From CAXXOK01 sp036759125 (GTDB lineage Bacteria; Bacillota; Clostridia; Christensenellales; Aristaeellaceae), in NCBI GenBank assembly GCA_036759125.1, contig DAIOVG010000028.1, positions 1-21,180 of the forward strand: a stretch of DNA of 21,180 nucleotides, given 5' to 3'. The notes under the pieces were generated by a model. It saw nothing but the letters and a program-made list of their open reading frames with translations, was not told the DNA's origin and did no database searches. Positions 6,732-15,549 of the stretch are shown one piece after another. Numbering within the stretch: position 1 is the stretch's first letter; each line of letters opens with the position of its first letter. A program made the position numbers and the translations under genes.

Positions 6732-6914
6732 TTACAGATCGAGTATTCTTTGGAACACATTGTCAACCATTGCTGATGCTCTCTCGGCATCGCCATCGAC
6801 CACGTGCTGGTAGATACCGGTATCCATAGCGGCAGAGTGCCCGACCATTGGCTTTTGTAAGGGTTCTGGTATATCCGACTTCACCTCGGATATTATAGTA
6901 TACCGGAGCTCGTG
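6732..6914 (-). pseudogene. Tyrosine recombinase (phage integrase), C-terminal remnant
   Basis: A 60-codon minus-strand frame ends in TAA at 6732. It reads HELRYT (the H-x-x-R-H/Y box), then MVGHSAAMDTGIYQHVV, i.e. the GHS box and the nucleophilic Tyr in IYQHV, then the usual GDAERA acidic tail. These are the last three catalytic boxes of phage-type tyrosine recombinases. Immediately upstream of HEL the frame hits a stop (TAA), and no N-terminal part follows, so only the C-terminus survives. The spacing between HELRYT and GHS is a little short. It marks a former integrated element next to the damaged chromate gene. Confidence 0.65.
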
Positions 6915-6969
6915 TATACTGCTTTAGATAGCAGATAGTAACGATTGACGCGCTTATCCTTCGCGGTAT

Positions 6970-6997
6970 TTGAATACGTAAGCAATTATGATATACT
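6970..6997 (+). promoter_or_regulatory. Promoter of the ABC-F gene
   Basis: TTGAAT (6970-6975), a 16-base spacer ending in TGA, then TATACT (6992-6997): a good sigma-A promoter with extended -10. It overlaps the upstream in-frame ATG at 6988, which rules that ATG out as the real start and leaves a leader of about 55 bases. Confidence 0.65.
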
Positions 6998-7059
6998 TTG
7001 CAACGGTAAACCTGGCGAGATGGTTTATTTCTGGCACTTATATAGGTAGGGAGATTGTT

Positions 7060-8613
7060 TTGAGCATACTCAACGCACAAAATGTTACGCATGGATTTGG
7101 TGCACGGCAAATACTGAACAACGCATCCTTTCAGCTTCTTAAAGGCGAGCATGTAGGTTTGGTGGGAGCAAACGGGGAAGGGAAATCAACATTCCTCAAT
7201 ATCATCATGGGGAAACTGCAGCCTGACCAGGGAACGATTGAATGGTGTAACCGCATCACGGTTGGCTATCTTGATCAGCATACCGCGCTGCCGGCCGGCA
7301 GCACCATTCGCGATGTGCTCAAGGGCGCTTTCGGGCACATGTTTGAGCTTGAGAAAGAAATGCTGGATCTCTATGAAAGCATGGCGTCGCAGGATGCCGA
7401 CATCGATCAAATGCTTGAAACCGTAGGCGATATTCAAGCCGTGCTGGAGCAGAGCGGTTTTTATGCAATTGATACAAAGATCAATGAAGTGGCAAACGGA
7501 TTAGGATTGGGTGAAATAGGCCTTGATCGAATGGTGCATGAGCTGTCCGGCGGACAACGCTCCAAGGTGCTGTTAACCAAGCTGATTCTGGAAAATCCCA
7601 TGATCCTCATTTTGGACGAACCAACGAATTTTCTGGATGAGAATCATATCAGCTGGCTGACGAAGTTTTTAGTCAACCATGAGAATGCTTTGATTTTGGT
7701 ATCGCACGATACGGCGTTTATGAGTAATGTAGTCAATGTGATCTATCATATTGAAGACGGAAACATGCAGCGATATACGGGTAGCTATGAGCAGTTTCTG
7801 GAAGCACTCTCATTGAAGAAAAGGCAGCACGAGCAAGCCTATAAAAAGCAGCAGAAAGAAATCGATAAGCTGGAAACATTCGTTGCGAAAAACAAGGCGA
7901 GGGCCGCAACGGCCACCCTGGCAAGAAGCAAGCAAAAGCAGCTTGACAAGATGGAAATTGTCGATAAATGGAAAGAGAAGCCAAAACCCACATTCGGCTT
8001 CAAAACAGCACGGACGCCGGGAAAGCTGATTTTCAAAGCGACAGATCTCGTGCTTGGGTACAATGAGCCTCTGACCAAATCCATCAGCATTGCGATGGAG
8101 CGGAACAAAAAGATTGCGATTCAAGGCGTGAACGGGCTTGGAAAATCCACGCTTCTGAAAACATTATTAGGTGTAATTCCGCCCATATCAGGGTCCATAG
8201 AGCTGGATCCATACCTTGAGCCCGGCTATTTTGAGCAGGAAGATTCCAGAGATAATAGAAAAACGGCTCATCAGGAAATCTGGGACGAGTTTCCCACGCT
8301 GACCAATGCGGAGGTCAGAGGGGCGCTGGCAAGATGCGGGCTTACAGCAGACCATATAGAAAGCCAAATGAAAGTGCTTTCCGGCGGAGAAAATGCAAAG
8401 GTTCGTCTTTGCAAAATTATGCTTCGGCAGTTCAATTGGCTTGTGCTTGATGAACCAACCAATCACCTGGACGTTGAGGCGAAAGCCGAGTTGAGCCGTG
8501 CGCTAAAAGAATATAACGGCTCAGTTCTACTTGTAAGCCATGAACCGTCGTTTTACGAAGATTGGATTCACGAAGTGTGGAACTTGGAGAGCTGGACAAC
8601 AAAAATTGTGTGA
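7060..8613 (+). CDS. ABC-F family ATPase (ribosome-associated, no membrane domain)
   Basis: A 517-residue protein with two ABC domains on one chain. Domain 1: Walker A GANGEGKST (36-44), signature LSGGQRSK (162 on), Walker B LDEPTNFLD (from 185). Domain 2: Walker A GVNGLGKST (356-364), signature LSGGENAK (440 on), Walker B LDEPTNHLD (from 463). A charged, helical linker rich in Lys, Arg and Gln lies between them, the P-site tRNA-interaction motif region of ABC-F proteins. There are no membrane segments. ABC-F proteins act at the ribosomal E site as translation factors, and some protect against ribosome-targeting antibiotics; this one cannot be assigned to a resistance class. TTG start with GGGAG 6 bases upstream. 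Confidence 0.85.
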   Translation: MSILNAQNVTHGFGARQILNNASFQLLKGEHVGLVGANGEGKSTFLNIIMGKLQPDQGTIEWCNRITVGYLDQHTALPAGSTIRDVLKGAFGHMFELEKEMLDLYESMASQDADIDQMLETVGDIQAVLEQSGFYAIDTKINEVANGLGLGEIGLDRMVHELSGGQRSKVLLTKLILENPMILILDEPTNFLDENHISWLTKFLVNHENALILVSHDTAFMSNVVNVIYHIEDGNMQRYTGSYEQFLEALSLKKRQHEQAYKKQQKEIDKLETFVAKNKARAATATLARSKQKQLDKMEIVDKWKEKPKPTFGFKTARTPGKLIFKATDLVLGYNEPLTKSISIAMERNKKIAIQGVNGLGKSTLLKTLLGVIPPISGSIELDPYLEPGYFEQEDSRDNRKTAHQEIWDEFPTLTNAEVRGALARCGLTADHIESQMKVLSGGENAKVRLCKIMLRQFNWLVLDEPTNHLDVEAKAELSRALKEYNGSVLLVSHEPSFYEDWIHEVWNLESWTTKIV

Positions 8614-8839
8614 AAATCCAAGGCGGCAGCACAAGGGTAATGATGAAAGCAACGCCGTACAGACAAACGGCATCGTGATCTGCTCCCGGAAAAGGCAGCC
8701 CAATAAGCGTGATAGAATGGTTGGGATGAATTAGAGTAGGCGGAATATTGATTACATGGGTATTTGCCTTATCTATACCGCGCTTGTTACCACACTATTG
8801 AACAAAAACCCTCAGACTGAGAATTGATAAGGTGTCGTT

Positions 8840-8998
8840 ATGATGCGACAGGTTTTGAGCGGATATAAGCACCTTTCGTCATGTGATTTGAAATACTTAC
8901 AACCGCTCAATCCCTTGTATTCCAACACTTTATCCGAAGGAGAAGCGCTTCGGATGGTGCGAGTACCTGGAGAAATGAATATGCAATATGGCGCATGA
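8840..8998 (+). CDS. Hypothetical 52-residue ORF, doubtful
   Basis: Starts with two ATGs preceded by AAGGTG at about 5 bases; the product begins MMRQVLSGYKHLSS and ends NMQYGA. No family recognised and no membrane segment. The same frame stays open for another 45 codons after the TGA, so it could be a decayed longer gene. Confidence 0.2.
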   Translation: MMRQVLSGYKHLSSCDLKYLQPLNPLYSNTLSEGEALRMVRVPGEMNMQYGA

Positions 8999-9088
8999 TT
9001 CCTTGGTATGTCGCTATGGATATTTGCAATTTACCATTGGCTCAGAGCGCGCAACAATACTCCATTAACAGTCGCCTTGCCAACAAAG

Positions 9089-9112
9089 CGCCGCCGGCAA
9101 TGGCGGTGTTTT
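9089..9112 (+). terminator. Probable terminator in the ABC-F downstream region
   Basis: A 7-bp stem (CGCCGCC with GGCGGTG, one G-T pair), 6-nt loop, followed by TTTT. It could end plus-strand transcription from the ABC-F gene. Confidence 0.5.
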
Positions 9113-9159
9113 GATGTACGGAAAGTATTAGCGTGATTGATTTGACGCCAAGCTGAAGT

Positions 9160-9201
9160 TAAAAATAACGGTGCAGCTTATCAATATCAAGCTGCACCGT
9201 T
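9160..9201 (-). terminator. Intrinsic terminator of the glutamate synthase-like gene
   Basis: A perfect 13-bp stem (9167-9179 with 9189-9201) with a 9-nt loop; on the minus strand it is followed by a T-rich tract (TATTTTTAA). It lies 9 bases past the gene's stop codon. Confidence 0.85.
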
Positions 9202-9210
9202 TCTTCCGGT

Positions 9211-10854
9211 CTATGCTTTGAGAATCCTCTTTGCCAGCTGGTCATCCACATCCGTCATGAAGGGGATCCCTGTCTCGTGTTCGGTCTCTCGATTGGCTGA
9301 GAAGATATCTTCTCGGGCAATCTGATTCATGCTGAACTTGCGTGCGCCTGCCATCAATTGCTGTAATCCGCCGGCCAGCTTATCGCTGAGTGTCCACACG
9401 GCGATAGCGCCGTAGGGAATGTGTTTCATCTCTGCTTTCCCTACTTTGCTTTGCACATCGTAGTACCCGGCAAAGATTTCCTCAGCGGTGGCGCCGAATT
9501 CATCCGTGACAATCTTTGGCAGTGCATCCCAGTTGCCATTGAGCTTTTCCCTTCGTTCGGGGTGACATACGCCTTCGATGTTCGAGCCCAGATATCCGGG
9601 GATCATCAACGCGCGGCCCATGCAAACGAGCTTTGTAAACGGCGCACCCATTGCCAGCGCTTTGAAGATCTGGTCTTCCTTGGCTAACCCGCCGGCAAAT
9701 GCCATATCCACCACATCCCAGCCATCGGATGCCATGATTTTGGCATATTCATAGGCTTTGGCATGGAGATGAACAGACGGCACACCCCAGCTTTCCATCA
9801 TATTCCATGGACTCATACCGGTGCCGCCGCCTGAGCCGTCCACGGTCAGCAAGTCAAGCTTCGTTTCCGTTGCCAGACGAATGGACATCGCCAGCGCTTC
9901 CATACCATAGGAACCGGTCTTCAGTGTAATCCGCTTGTAACCCAGCCCGCGCAGATACTCCACTGCGGACACGAACGCCTGATGAACCTGCTCGCTTGAA
10001 CTCAGGTCCGTGTATCCCAGGCGGCTGTGCCGGGCAAATGATTTAATTGAACCGCTATGAAATGCTTCCTGCACGGCGGGCTTAGAAGGATCCGGGTCCA
10101 CGATATACCCGCGGTTTTGCAAAAACTGTGCATATTCAAGGCTTGTCACCTGAATCTCGCCGCCGATATCCTTAGCGCCCTGCCCCCATTTCAGCTCGAT
10201 GATAACCTTGTCACCGTACTTCTCAATCAGGTACTCGGCTACGCCGTTGCGTGTATCTTCCACGTTCATTTGCACGATAATCGCACCATAGCCGTCATAG
10301 TACTTGAGATAGACGTCAATCCTGCGTTCCAGTTCCGGCGCGCTTTGGATACGGCCGTCCTTGAGCAGGGACTTTTGATCCACGCCGACAACATTCTCGC
10401 CGATCACAATCGGGAAACCCACAAGCGATGCGCCGATTGCAAAGGATTCCCAGTACTTGGCGGCAATAAATGTAGAGCCCAGTGCTCCCGTCATCATCGG
10501 GACACGCGACTTGGTTTTCACAGCTTTACCAAATGTAGTTTCGAGGCTTACGTTTGGGAAAATGCAATCGTCCGCAGAGCTCGACAATCCACTTGGCATG
10601 CCATGCGCGCCGTAATTGTACCCCTGAATACGCAGATTGTTGTAGCACACGCCTTGATGGTTGATGTTGGATGAACCCGCTGTGACTGTACCAAAATCAC
10701 GCGGGTACAGCATCTTTCTCCCCTTCATGGAAGACAGCCATGTTTCACACCGGCCTTTGCAATCTGCCCTGCACAGCGTACATAATCCCGATTCGCAAGG
10801 ATCACCCCGGTTTACGCTTCCAAGAACGTCATTGGTCTTAGAATACTCGGACAT
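9211..10854 (-). CDS. FMN-binding glutamate synthase-like protein with Cys-rich N-terminus
   Basis: A 547-residue protein of the glutamate synthase central/FMN domain family (GltB-like TIM barrel). The core is recognisable by GEVQ-type sequence (KDIGGEIQV), the long barrel and DGSGGGTG (339-346), the glycine-rich FMN-phosphate region. There is no glutaminase domain. The 3Fe-4S cluster motif of classical GltB is absent; only Cys411 (VCMGRA) and Cys430 (GVCHPE) remain nearby. Instead the N-terminus has a Cys cluster, Cys20, 25, 28, 32 and 36, that could bind an iron-sulfur cluster. Classical enzymes make glutamate from 2-oxoglutarate; this short form may be a stand-alone oxidoreductase. The ATG at 10854 is preferred because AAGGAG lies about 8 bases upstream, although the frame is open for 35 more codons. 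Confidence 0.85.
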   Translation of the reverse strand: MSEYSKTNDVLGSVNRGDPCESGLCTLCRADCKGRCETWLSSMKGRKMLYPRDFGTVTAGSSNINHQGVCYNNLRIQGYNYGAHGMPSGLSSSADDCIFPNVSLETTFGKAVKTKSRVPMMTGALGSTFIAAKYWESFAIGASLVGFPIVIGENVVGVDQKSLLKDGRIQSAPELERRIDVYLKYYDGYGAIIVQMNVEDTRNGVAEYLIEKYGDKVIIELKWGQGAKDIGGEIQVTSLEYAQFLQNRGYIVDPDPSKPAVQEAFHSGSIKSFARHSRLGYTDLSSSEQVHQAFVSAVEYLRGLGYKRITLKTGSYGMEALAMSIRLATETKLDLLTVDGSGGGTGMSPWNMMESWGVPSVHLHAKAYEYAKIMASDGWDVVDMAFAGGLAKEDQIFKALAMGAPFTKLVCMGRALMIPGYLGSNIEGVCHPERREKLNGNWDALPKIVTDEFGATAEEIFAGYYDVQSKVGKAEMKHIPYGAIAVWTLSDKLAGGLQQLMAGARKFSMNQIAREDIFSANRETEHETGIPFMTDVDDQLAKRILKA

Positions 10855-11383
10855 AGTACCTCTCCTTTTCAATTTTTGTACAACGAAACATTTCCAAGAG
10901 CGCCTTTGATCCTGGAAACTGGCAATCATCAGCGCGTATGACGCTGAATGATTATGCATACCATGGTATCATGTTTTCGGCTTTGATGGCTCTATCCAAA
11001 AAAAGAAACCATAATTTGTACAATTCGGGACAATCTTTATACATAGCGGGCGTAATTCTGGTAACGATCATTCACGACAACCGAGGAGGGAGTTGATAAG
11101 TTTACCCAATTTGACACGCAAATCAACTGTGGCCTGTCGAGGATGATCATATCACCCCCTTACGCCATGCAAGCATCTATCAGTATGCCTGAACCTGTAT
11201 TGTGTACACAGAAACTGAGTTAGCGAAGGGATGAGGAACTCACTTCAATGGAAGGTGCAGAAGATACAGCTTATTTTCATAGGGTAAGCTAACGACCTAT
11301 ATGCTCATGTATTGTGTGGTATACGACGATTCCATAACTGTTCCTGACCAGTTCATTGCATGCCGGAATTCGTTGCCTTGAAC
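10855..11383. other. Intergenic stretch without a gene
   Basis: Holds the upstream region of the glutamate synthase-like gene and the downstream region of the HD-GYP gene. A 12-bp palindrome (ATACCATGGTAT, 10958-10969) lies about 105 bases upstream of the start. No clear terminator for the HD-GYP gene and no convincing ORF or promoter were found. Confidence 0.5.
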
Positions 11384-14293
11384 CTATTTGCATAGCACCT
11401 TATCAATGAAAACAGATACGATGGAAGGATCCAGCTGTGTACCGGCGCATTTCCTCAATTCATCAATCGCTGACTGTTCATCCATGGCTTTCTTGTATGG
11501 TCTGTCATTGGTAAGCGCATCGTAAGTATCCGCAACTGCGATGATCCTCGCCTCCAATGGAATATCTTCCCCTTTAAGTTTCCCTGGATACCCATTTCCG
11601 TCATACCGTTCGTGATGGGATAGTACAATATTGGTGATGCCCTGATACTCATGCGTTTTATACAGAATACCAGCGCTTTTTGCAGAATGCAGCTTCATGA
11701 TCTCCCATTCGTTTGCATCCAGTTTTCCTGCTTTATTCAAAATTGATTCATCAATTCCGATTTTCCCGATATCATGCAGGAAGCCCGCGACCCTGATCTT
11801 ATCAATCCCTTCACTTGATAAATGCATTTGCCGGGCAATGGCTTCGGAAAGCAGACCAACACGTTCGGAATGTAGCTTTTCCCGCTCGCTTTTTGTAAAC
11901 AAGGTTTCCATAATTGCGTCGACAGTTTTACTGCGTAAGCTCTGATGACTATAGAATTTTCGATTGTACATAAACGCTTCGGCCTCTTCTTCCAGAGTGT
12001 CCAGCGTATCGTATTTTTCCCGTTGCAATGCATAGCCCCACGATATGGAAGGCGGCGCTTCAATGATATGCGAGTCATCGTGAGCGCTATCATATTCATG
12101 GTTCAGTTTATCCAGGTACTTGCGCATTTCCAGGTGGTTTTTTCCGGATAAGATAATGGCAAACTCATCGCCCCCAATGCGTGCCAGCATGCCATCATTG
12201 CCCACCAAAGCCCGTAGGTTTTTGGCGACCTCTGTGAGTATCTTATCTCCCGCTGCATGACCAAAGGTATCATTATGTTCCTTGAAGCCATCGATATCTC
12301 CGATAAATACGCCGATGGGGAACTCATTGTTGTCAACCCGGCGTTGGAAGTCTGCTGCATAGTACCGCCTGTTATACAAGCCGGTAAGGTAGTCATGATA
12401 GGCCAGATATTCATTCTCCCTGGCGATCTCTTCCCGTTTCGTTACGTCGACAATAATGGAGAACTTAAGCTTGCGGTTGCCATAATCAATTGGGCTGTTG
12501 TAAATATCTACAATGCGGATCTCCCCATCTTTCATGCGTTGCGGCAAAGTGATATATTTTTGCCCTTTTTCATTGGCTTTTATGCGAAGGTCTTGCACTT
12601 CATCATCCCCCATGATATGGATATCCTGCACTGTCATTTTCAGCAGTTCTGTCTTGGTATATCCATAAAAAGCCAGGGCGGCTTTGTTGGCTTCGATGAT
12701 TTTCCCCGATCCCGGCTCAACCAATACCATGATGGCCTGGTGATCGTTGATCATCGCTTTTGTTTGCTTCAAATTATTGCGCAGGCGTCGTTCCGCAGCT
12801 TTTTTACCTGTAATATCCAGAATGATCCCTTCCAGGGCCACAACCTCACCCTTCTCATTCACTACGCCTTCGCCTACCTCCAGTACCCATTTGCGTTGAC
12901 CATCTGCCGTGATGATTTCATACTCAGATTTCAGCGGCTGCTTCATAGCAATTCTTCGCGCCCATTGTTTCCAAAGGATTTCACGATAGCCTGGAGCAAT
13001 AATGTCGTTAAAGGAAATCTTAGCATTATTTATCAGCATTTCCGGAGTATAGCCGGTAAGTGCCAAACAGCCTTCAGAAACAAAGCGCATGGTCCAATCC
13101 CGGTCATAGTCGCACCGATAGGCCAAACCAGGTAAGTTGGACACCAAAACAGACTTGCTCCGTTCGCTCTCCTTATATGATTCCTCCACGTTTTTACGCG
13201 CAGTAATATCTTCAAGCAAGCACAGGTGCGTATTATGGCTGTACGGCAAGCCTTTCAGTGATGATATCTTCATATTCGTCCAAACGCTGGATCCGTCCGG
13301 GCGGATAAACCGCTTCTCCAGGGTATACCCGCTGATCTGGCCCTGCTGAAACTGGTTGAAGAGATCAAGATCAGCCTGTAAATCATCCGGGTGGGTGATT
13401 TCAGTCCAATCAATGGCTTCCAATTCAGTGCTTGTCCGATCCATGATTTTCGTGGTCATTTGATTCATGCCCAGATTGCCGAGTTTAGAATAGAGCTCGA
13501 ACCTTTTGTCATTTACAATCGCGATTCCAATGGGAGCCTGCTCAAAAACGCTGTGATAAAGCGCTTCGCTAAACTCCAACTTTGAAGCTAACTTTTTGAA
13601 TTTCTGGTGATTGAAGAATATGTGAAGAAGGGTTGCACTCAGCGCGAGAAAGATGAGAATGATGATGAAATTCGGAATCATCCGCGACCAGATTTTTACG
13701 TGCCAAACAGTCGCGTCATAATCCAGGCCGAGTACAGCGAACGTGATCCCTGTGACAGGGTCTTTAATGGGAGCAAGAACGCTGATCCATACGCCCCAGC
13801 GATCAGTTTCCGGCTCTGTCAATACCGTTTCGCCAGTGAGCAGCGGTTTCCATGTAGATGCTGTGGCTTCATCATATATTTGGCCTGGCGGAGAGTAATC
13901 ATCGGAGTCAGGTGCTTCAGAGTCCACCAGAAAAATGATGTTGCCATTCTTCTCACCATAAATATAGGCAAACCGAATCATGGGGGTGGAGTCAACAAGG
14001 CGGGTGAGGCCGTTCTTCATCATCTGATAGTCATACTTGCCTAAGTCATCCGCACTGCCAGTTAGCTTTTGGACATGCTCGGGATGCTGCAATGCTTCTG
14101 CCGTTCTTCCAAGGCTTAGCGCTTCGGACGCGGCGTTGGCTTCATAACGATTCCATTCAAACTGTAGATACACAAAGCTGATGATTACAGCAACGATTAT
14201 ACAAAGCAAAACAAACAGTATTTTCTCGCGGAGACCATCTATAAACGATCCTTTGGTCTCTCCTGGAGCAGCCGGTTTATTGCGGTTGAACAT
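11384..14293 (-). CDS. Membrane sensor with PAS repeats, GGDEF and HD-GYP domains
   Basis: A 969-residue c-di-GMP signalling protein. In order: a membrane helix (about 25-45), an extracytoplasmic sensor region (46-204), a second helix (about 205-227), three PAS-like domains (roughly 245-630), a GGDEF domain with intact RIGGDEF (707-711), and a C-terminal HD-GYP domain with FLHDIGKIGI (His840-Asp841) and HHERYDGNGYP (GYP 901-903). HD-GYP enzymes hydrolyse c-di-GMP; the GGDEF could make it, so the protein may be bifunctional. The inhibitory RxxD site before GGDEF is absent (VGND). The ATG at 14293 has AGGGTG about 7 bases upstream; the frame's earlier TTG has none. It follows the PAS-GGDEF gene after 81 bases, so they are likely co-transcribed. 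Confidence 0.9.
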   Translation of the reverse strand: MFNRNKPAAPGETKGSFIDGLREKILFVLLCIIVAVIISFVYLQFEWNRYEANAASEALSLGRTAEALQHPEHVQKLTGSADDLGKYDYQMMKNGLTRLVDSTPMIRFAYIYGEKNGNIIFLVDSEAPDSDDYSPPGQIYDEATASTWKPLLTGETVLTEPETDRWGVWISVLAPIKDPVTGITFAVLGLDYDATVWHVKIWSRMIPNFIIILIFLALSATLLHIFFNHQKFKKLASKLEFSEALYHSVFEQAPIGIAIVNDKRFELYSKLGNLGMNQMTTKIMDRTSTELEAIDWTEITHPDDLQADLDLFNQFQQGQISGYTLEKRFIRPDGSSVWTNMKISSLKGLPYSHNTHLCLLEDITARKNVEESYKESERSKSVLVSNLPGLAYRCDYDRDWTMRFVSEGCLALTGYTPEMLINNAKISFNDIIAPGYREILWKQWARRIAMKQPLKSEYEIITADGQRKWVLEVGEGVVNEKGEVVALEGIILDITGKKAAERRLRNNLKQTKAMINDHQAIMVLVEPGSGKIIEANKAALAFYGYTKTELLKMTVQDIHIMGDDEVQDLRIKANEKGQKYITLPQRMKDGEIRIVDIYNSPIDYGNRKLKFSIIVDVTKREEIARENEYLAYHDYLTGLYNRRYYAADFQRRVDNNEFPIGVFIGDIDGFKEHNDTFGHAAGDKILTEVAKNLRALVGNDGMLARIGGDEFAIILSGKNHLEMRKYLDKLNHEYDSAHDDSHIIEAPPSISWGYALQREKYDTLDTLEEEAEAFMYNRKFYSHQSLRSKTVDAIMETLFTKSEREKLHSERVGLLSEAIARQMHLSSEGIDKIRVAGFLHDIGKIGIDESILNKAGKLDANEWEIMKLHSAKSAGILYKTHEYQGITNIVLSHHERYDGNGYPGKLKGEDIPLEARIIAVADTYDALTNDRPYKKAMDEQSAIDELRKCAGTQLDPSIVSVFIDKVLCK

Positions 14294-14374
14294 TGCATTC
14301 ACCCTGTCTTTCGGAATGATCAAAATAAAGCCATTCAATTGAATGACGTCTTCAAACAAATGAACGCCGTTTCA

Positions 14375-15376
14375 TTATCCGCGAAGACAGTTTTTCCCTT
14401 CGCTCTTAGCTTTATATAGCATGGCATCAGCCTTTTCTACAAGTTCGCTGGGCTTGGTCTCGTCATGATATTCGACAATTCCCAAACTGACAGAAATCGG
14501 TATCTCAATTCCATTTTTCACAAGAGGGTTTTGTTTGATGACTCTGCGGATGCGTTCGCCCATGACTCTGCCGGTTTCAACTGTCGTATCGGGCAAAATC
14601 AGAGCATACTCATCACCGCCATACCGAAACGCGGTATCCGAGGACCTTGTGTGGGCTGTCAATTGACCGGCTACATATCGAATCACCGCATCGCCAGTCA
14701 CATGTCCATACTGATCATTAATGGTTTTAAAGTTATCAATGTCCAGATAGATCAGGCAAAAATCAGCCTTCAAGCCTCCCATTCTCTTTCTGGTGTATTG
14801 ATCAATCGTGATTTTGAGGATGTTATAGAAGTGACGCTGATTGTATAACCCGGATAACTCATCAATGAGGGCAAGAGCCGTTAATTTGGCATTGATACGC
14901 GCAACTTCTTCTTGCGCTTCTATCAATTGAGTAACATCACGGGATATTCCCCAGGTACCGATGAGCCCTCCATTCTGGTTATACAAGGGATATTTGCATG
15001 TTGAGTAAATAATCACCTCGCCTTTGGCGTTTACGGCCTGTTCAACACGATCAATGATCGGCACTCCGGTTTCCATTACATACAGCTCATCTTTTCGGCA
15101 CTGATCTGCAAATATTTTTGGATACAGATCGGCATCCGTCATTCCGCACATCTCGCTGGGATTGCTTTTTCCAAATTGCAGAAGGTGCGCTCTATTATTC
15201 AGAATAAAGCGGGAGTGAACGTCTTTGAAATAAATCGTGTCCTGCGAAAAATGCAGCAACGTATCCAGGATCAGTGTGTCTGCTATGAGTGATGTGGCTT
15301 CATGCGAAAAGGGTAAAACGTTTCCAGTATTGGTATCTGGGTATCCAGAAGGATTGGATGAACCTTTTTCTTTCAT
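14375..15376 (-). CDS. PAS-GGDEF diguanylate cyclase
   Basis: A 333-residue soluble protein. An N-terminal PAS domain (about 35-160, with FILNNRAHLLQFG and GTWGISRDVT) is followed by a linker helix and a GGDEF domain starting at ALIDELSGLYNQRHF. The catalytic motif is RYGGDEY (GGDEY 253-257) and the inhibitory I-site RSSD (244-247) is present, so an active cyclase with product feedback is expected. There is no membrane segment. The ATG at 15376 follows GGGGAGG at 7-8 bases, preferred over the TTG 13 codons earlier. It is the first gene of a pair with the HD-GYP protein: synthesis and breakdown of c-di-GMP encoded together. Confidence 0.9.
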   Translation of the reverse strand: MKEKGSSNPSGYPDTNTGNVLPFSHEATSLIADTLILDTLLHFSQDTIYFKDVHSRFILNNRAHLLQFGKSNPSEMCGMTDADLYPKIFADQCRKDELYVMETGVPIIDRVEQAVNAKGEVIIYSTCKYPLYNQNGGLIGTWGISRDVTQLIEAQEEVARINAKLTALALIDELSGLYNQRHFYNILKITIDQYTRKRMGGLKADFCLIYLDIDNFKTINDQYGHVTGDAVIRYVAGQLTAHTRSSDTAFRYGGDEYALILPDTTVETGRVMGERIRRVIKQNPLVKNGIEIPISVSLGIVEYHDETKPSELVEKADAMLYKAKSEGKNCLRG

Positions 15377-15426
15377 GCGAAACCCTCCCCAATCTTCGGT
15401 TTTCTGGTCAAGCAAAGTATAAGGGC

Positions 15427-15455
15427 ATTATATCATTATTGCATAGAGTTGAAAA
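15427..15455 (-). promoter_or_regulatory. Promoter of the c-di-GMP operon
   Basis: On the minus strand: TTTTCA (15450-15455), 17-base spacer ending in TGA, then a perfect TATAAT (15427-15432). It is 50 bases upstream of the PAS-GGDEF start codon. Confidence 0.65.
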
Positions 15456-15515
15456 CCTTATATGCGTGAGTTGGGCTGGGTATTCCCAATGCTGCTATCG
15501 TTTTTCTTCGCTTGG

Positions 15516-15549
15516 ATAAAAAAGAACGCTGCCCAAAGAGCGTTCTTTT
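15516..15549 (-). terminator. Bidirectional-looking terminator below the small Cys-rich gene
   Basis: An 11-bp perfect stem (15520-15530 with 15539-15549, AAAAGAACGCT / AGCGTTCTTTT) with an 8-nt loop. On the minus strand the T-tract is TTTTTT, so it best serves transcripts from the small gene at 15739-15939 and insulates the c-di-GMP promoter. Confidence 0.75.

Larger units (their letters stand above)
8614..9166. other. Long intergenic stretch, probably decayed
   Basis: Between the ABC-F stop and the terminator of the glutamate synthase-like gene there is no convincing gene. It contains a 52-codon plus-strand ORF (8840-8998), a minus-strand frame open from the ABC-F 3' end to about 8795 that lacks a start codon, and a hairpin with T-tract near 9089-9112. 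It may be the residue of a deleted gene. Confidence 0.5.

Noticed and set aside
6988..7059. Upstream ATG extension of the ABC-F gene
   Set aside because: This ATG lies within the -35/-10 promoter; family alignment begins at the TTG at 7060, which has a good RBS.
10855..10959. 35-codon N-terminal extension of the glutamate synthase-like protein
   Set aside because: The extension has no family-like sequence, and the AAGGAG before the ATG at 10854 decides the start.
12257..14044. Long plus-strand frames (up to 292 codons) opposite the HD-GYP gene
   Set aside because: They are antisense to clear PAS and GGDEF domains and lack RBS or known motifs.
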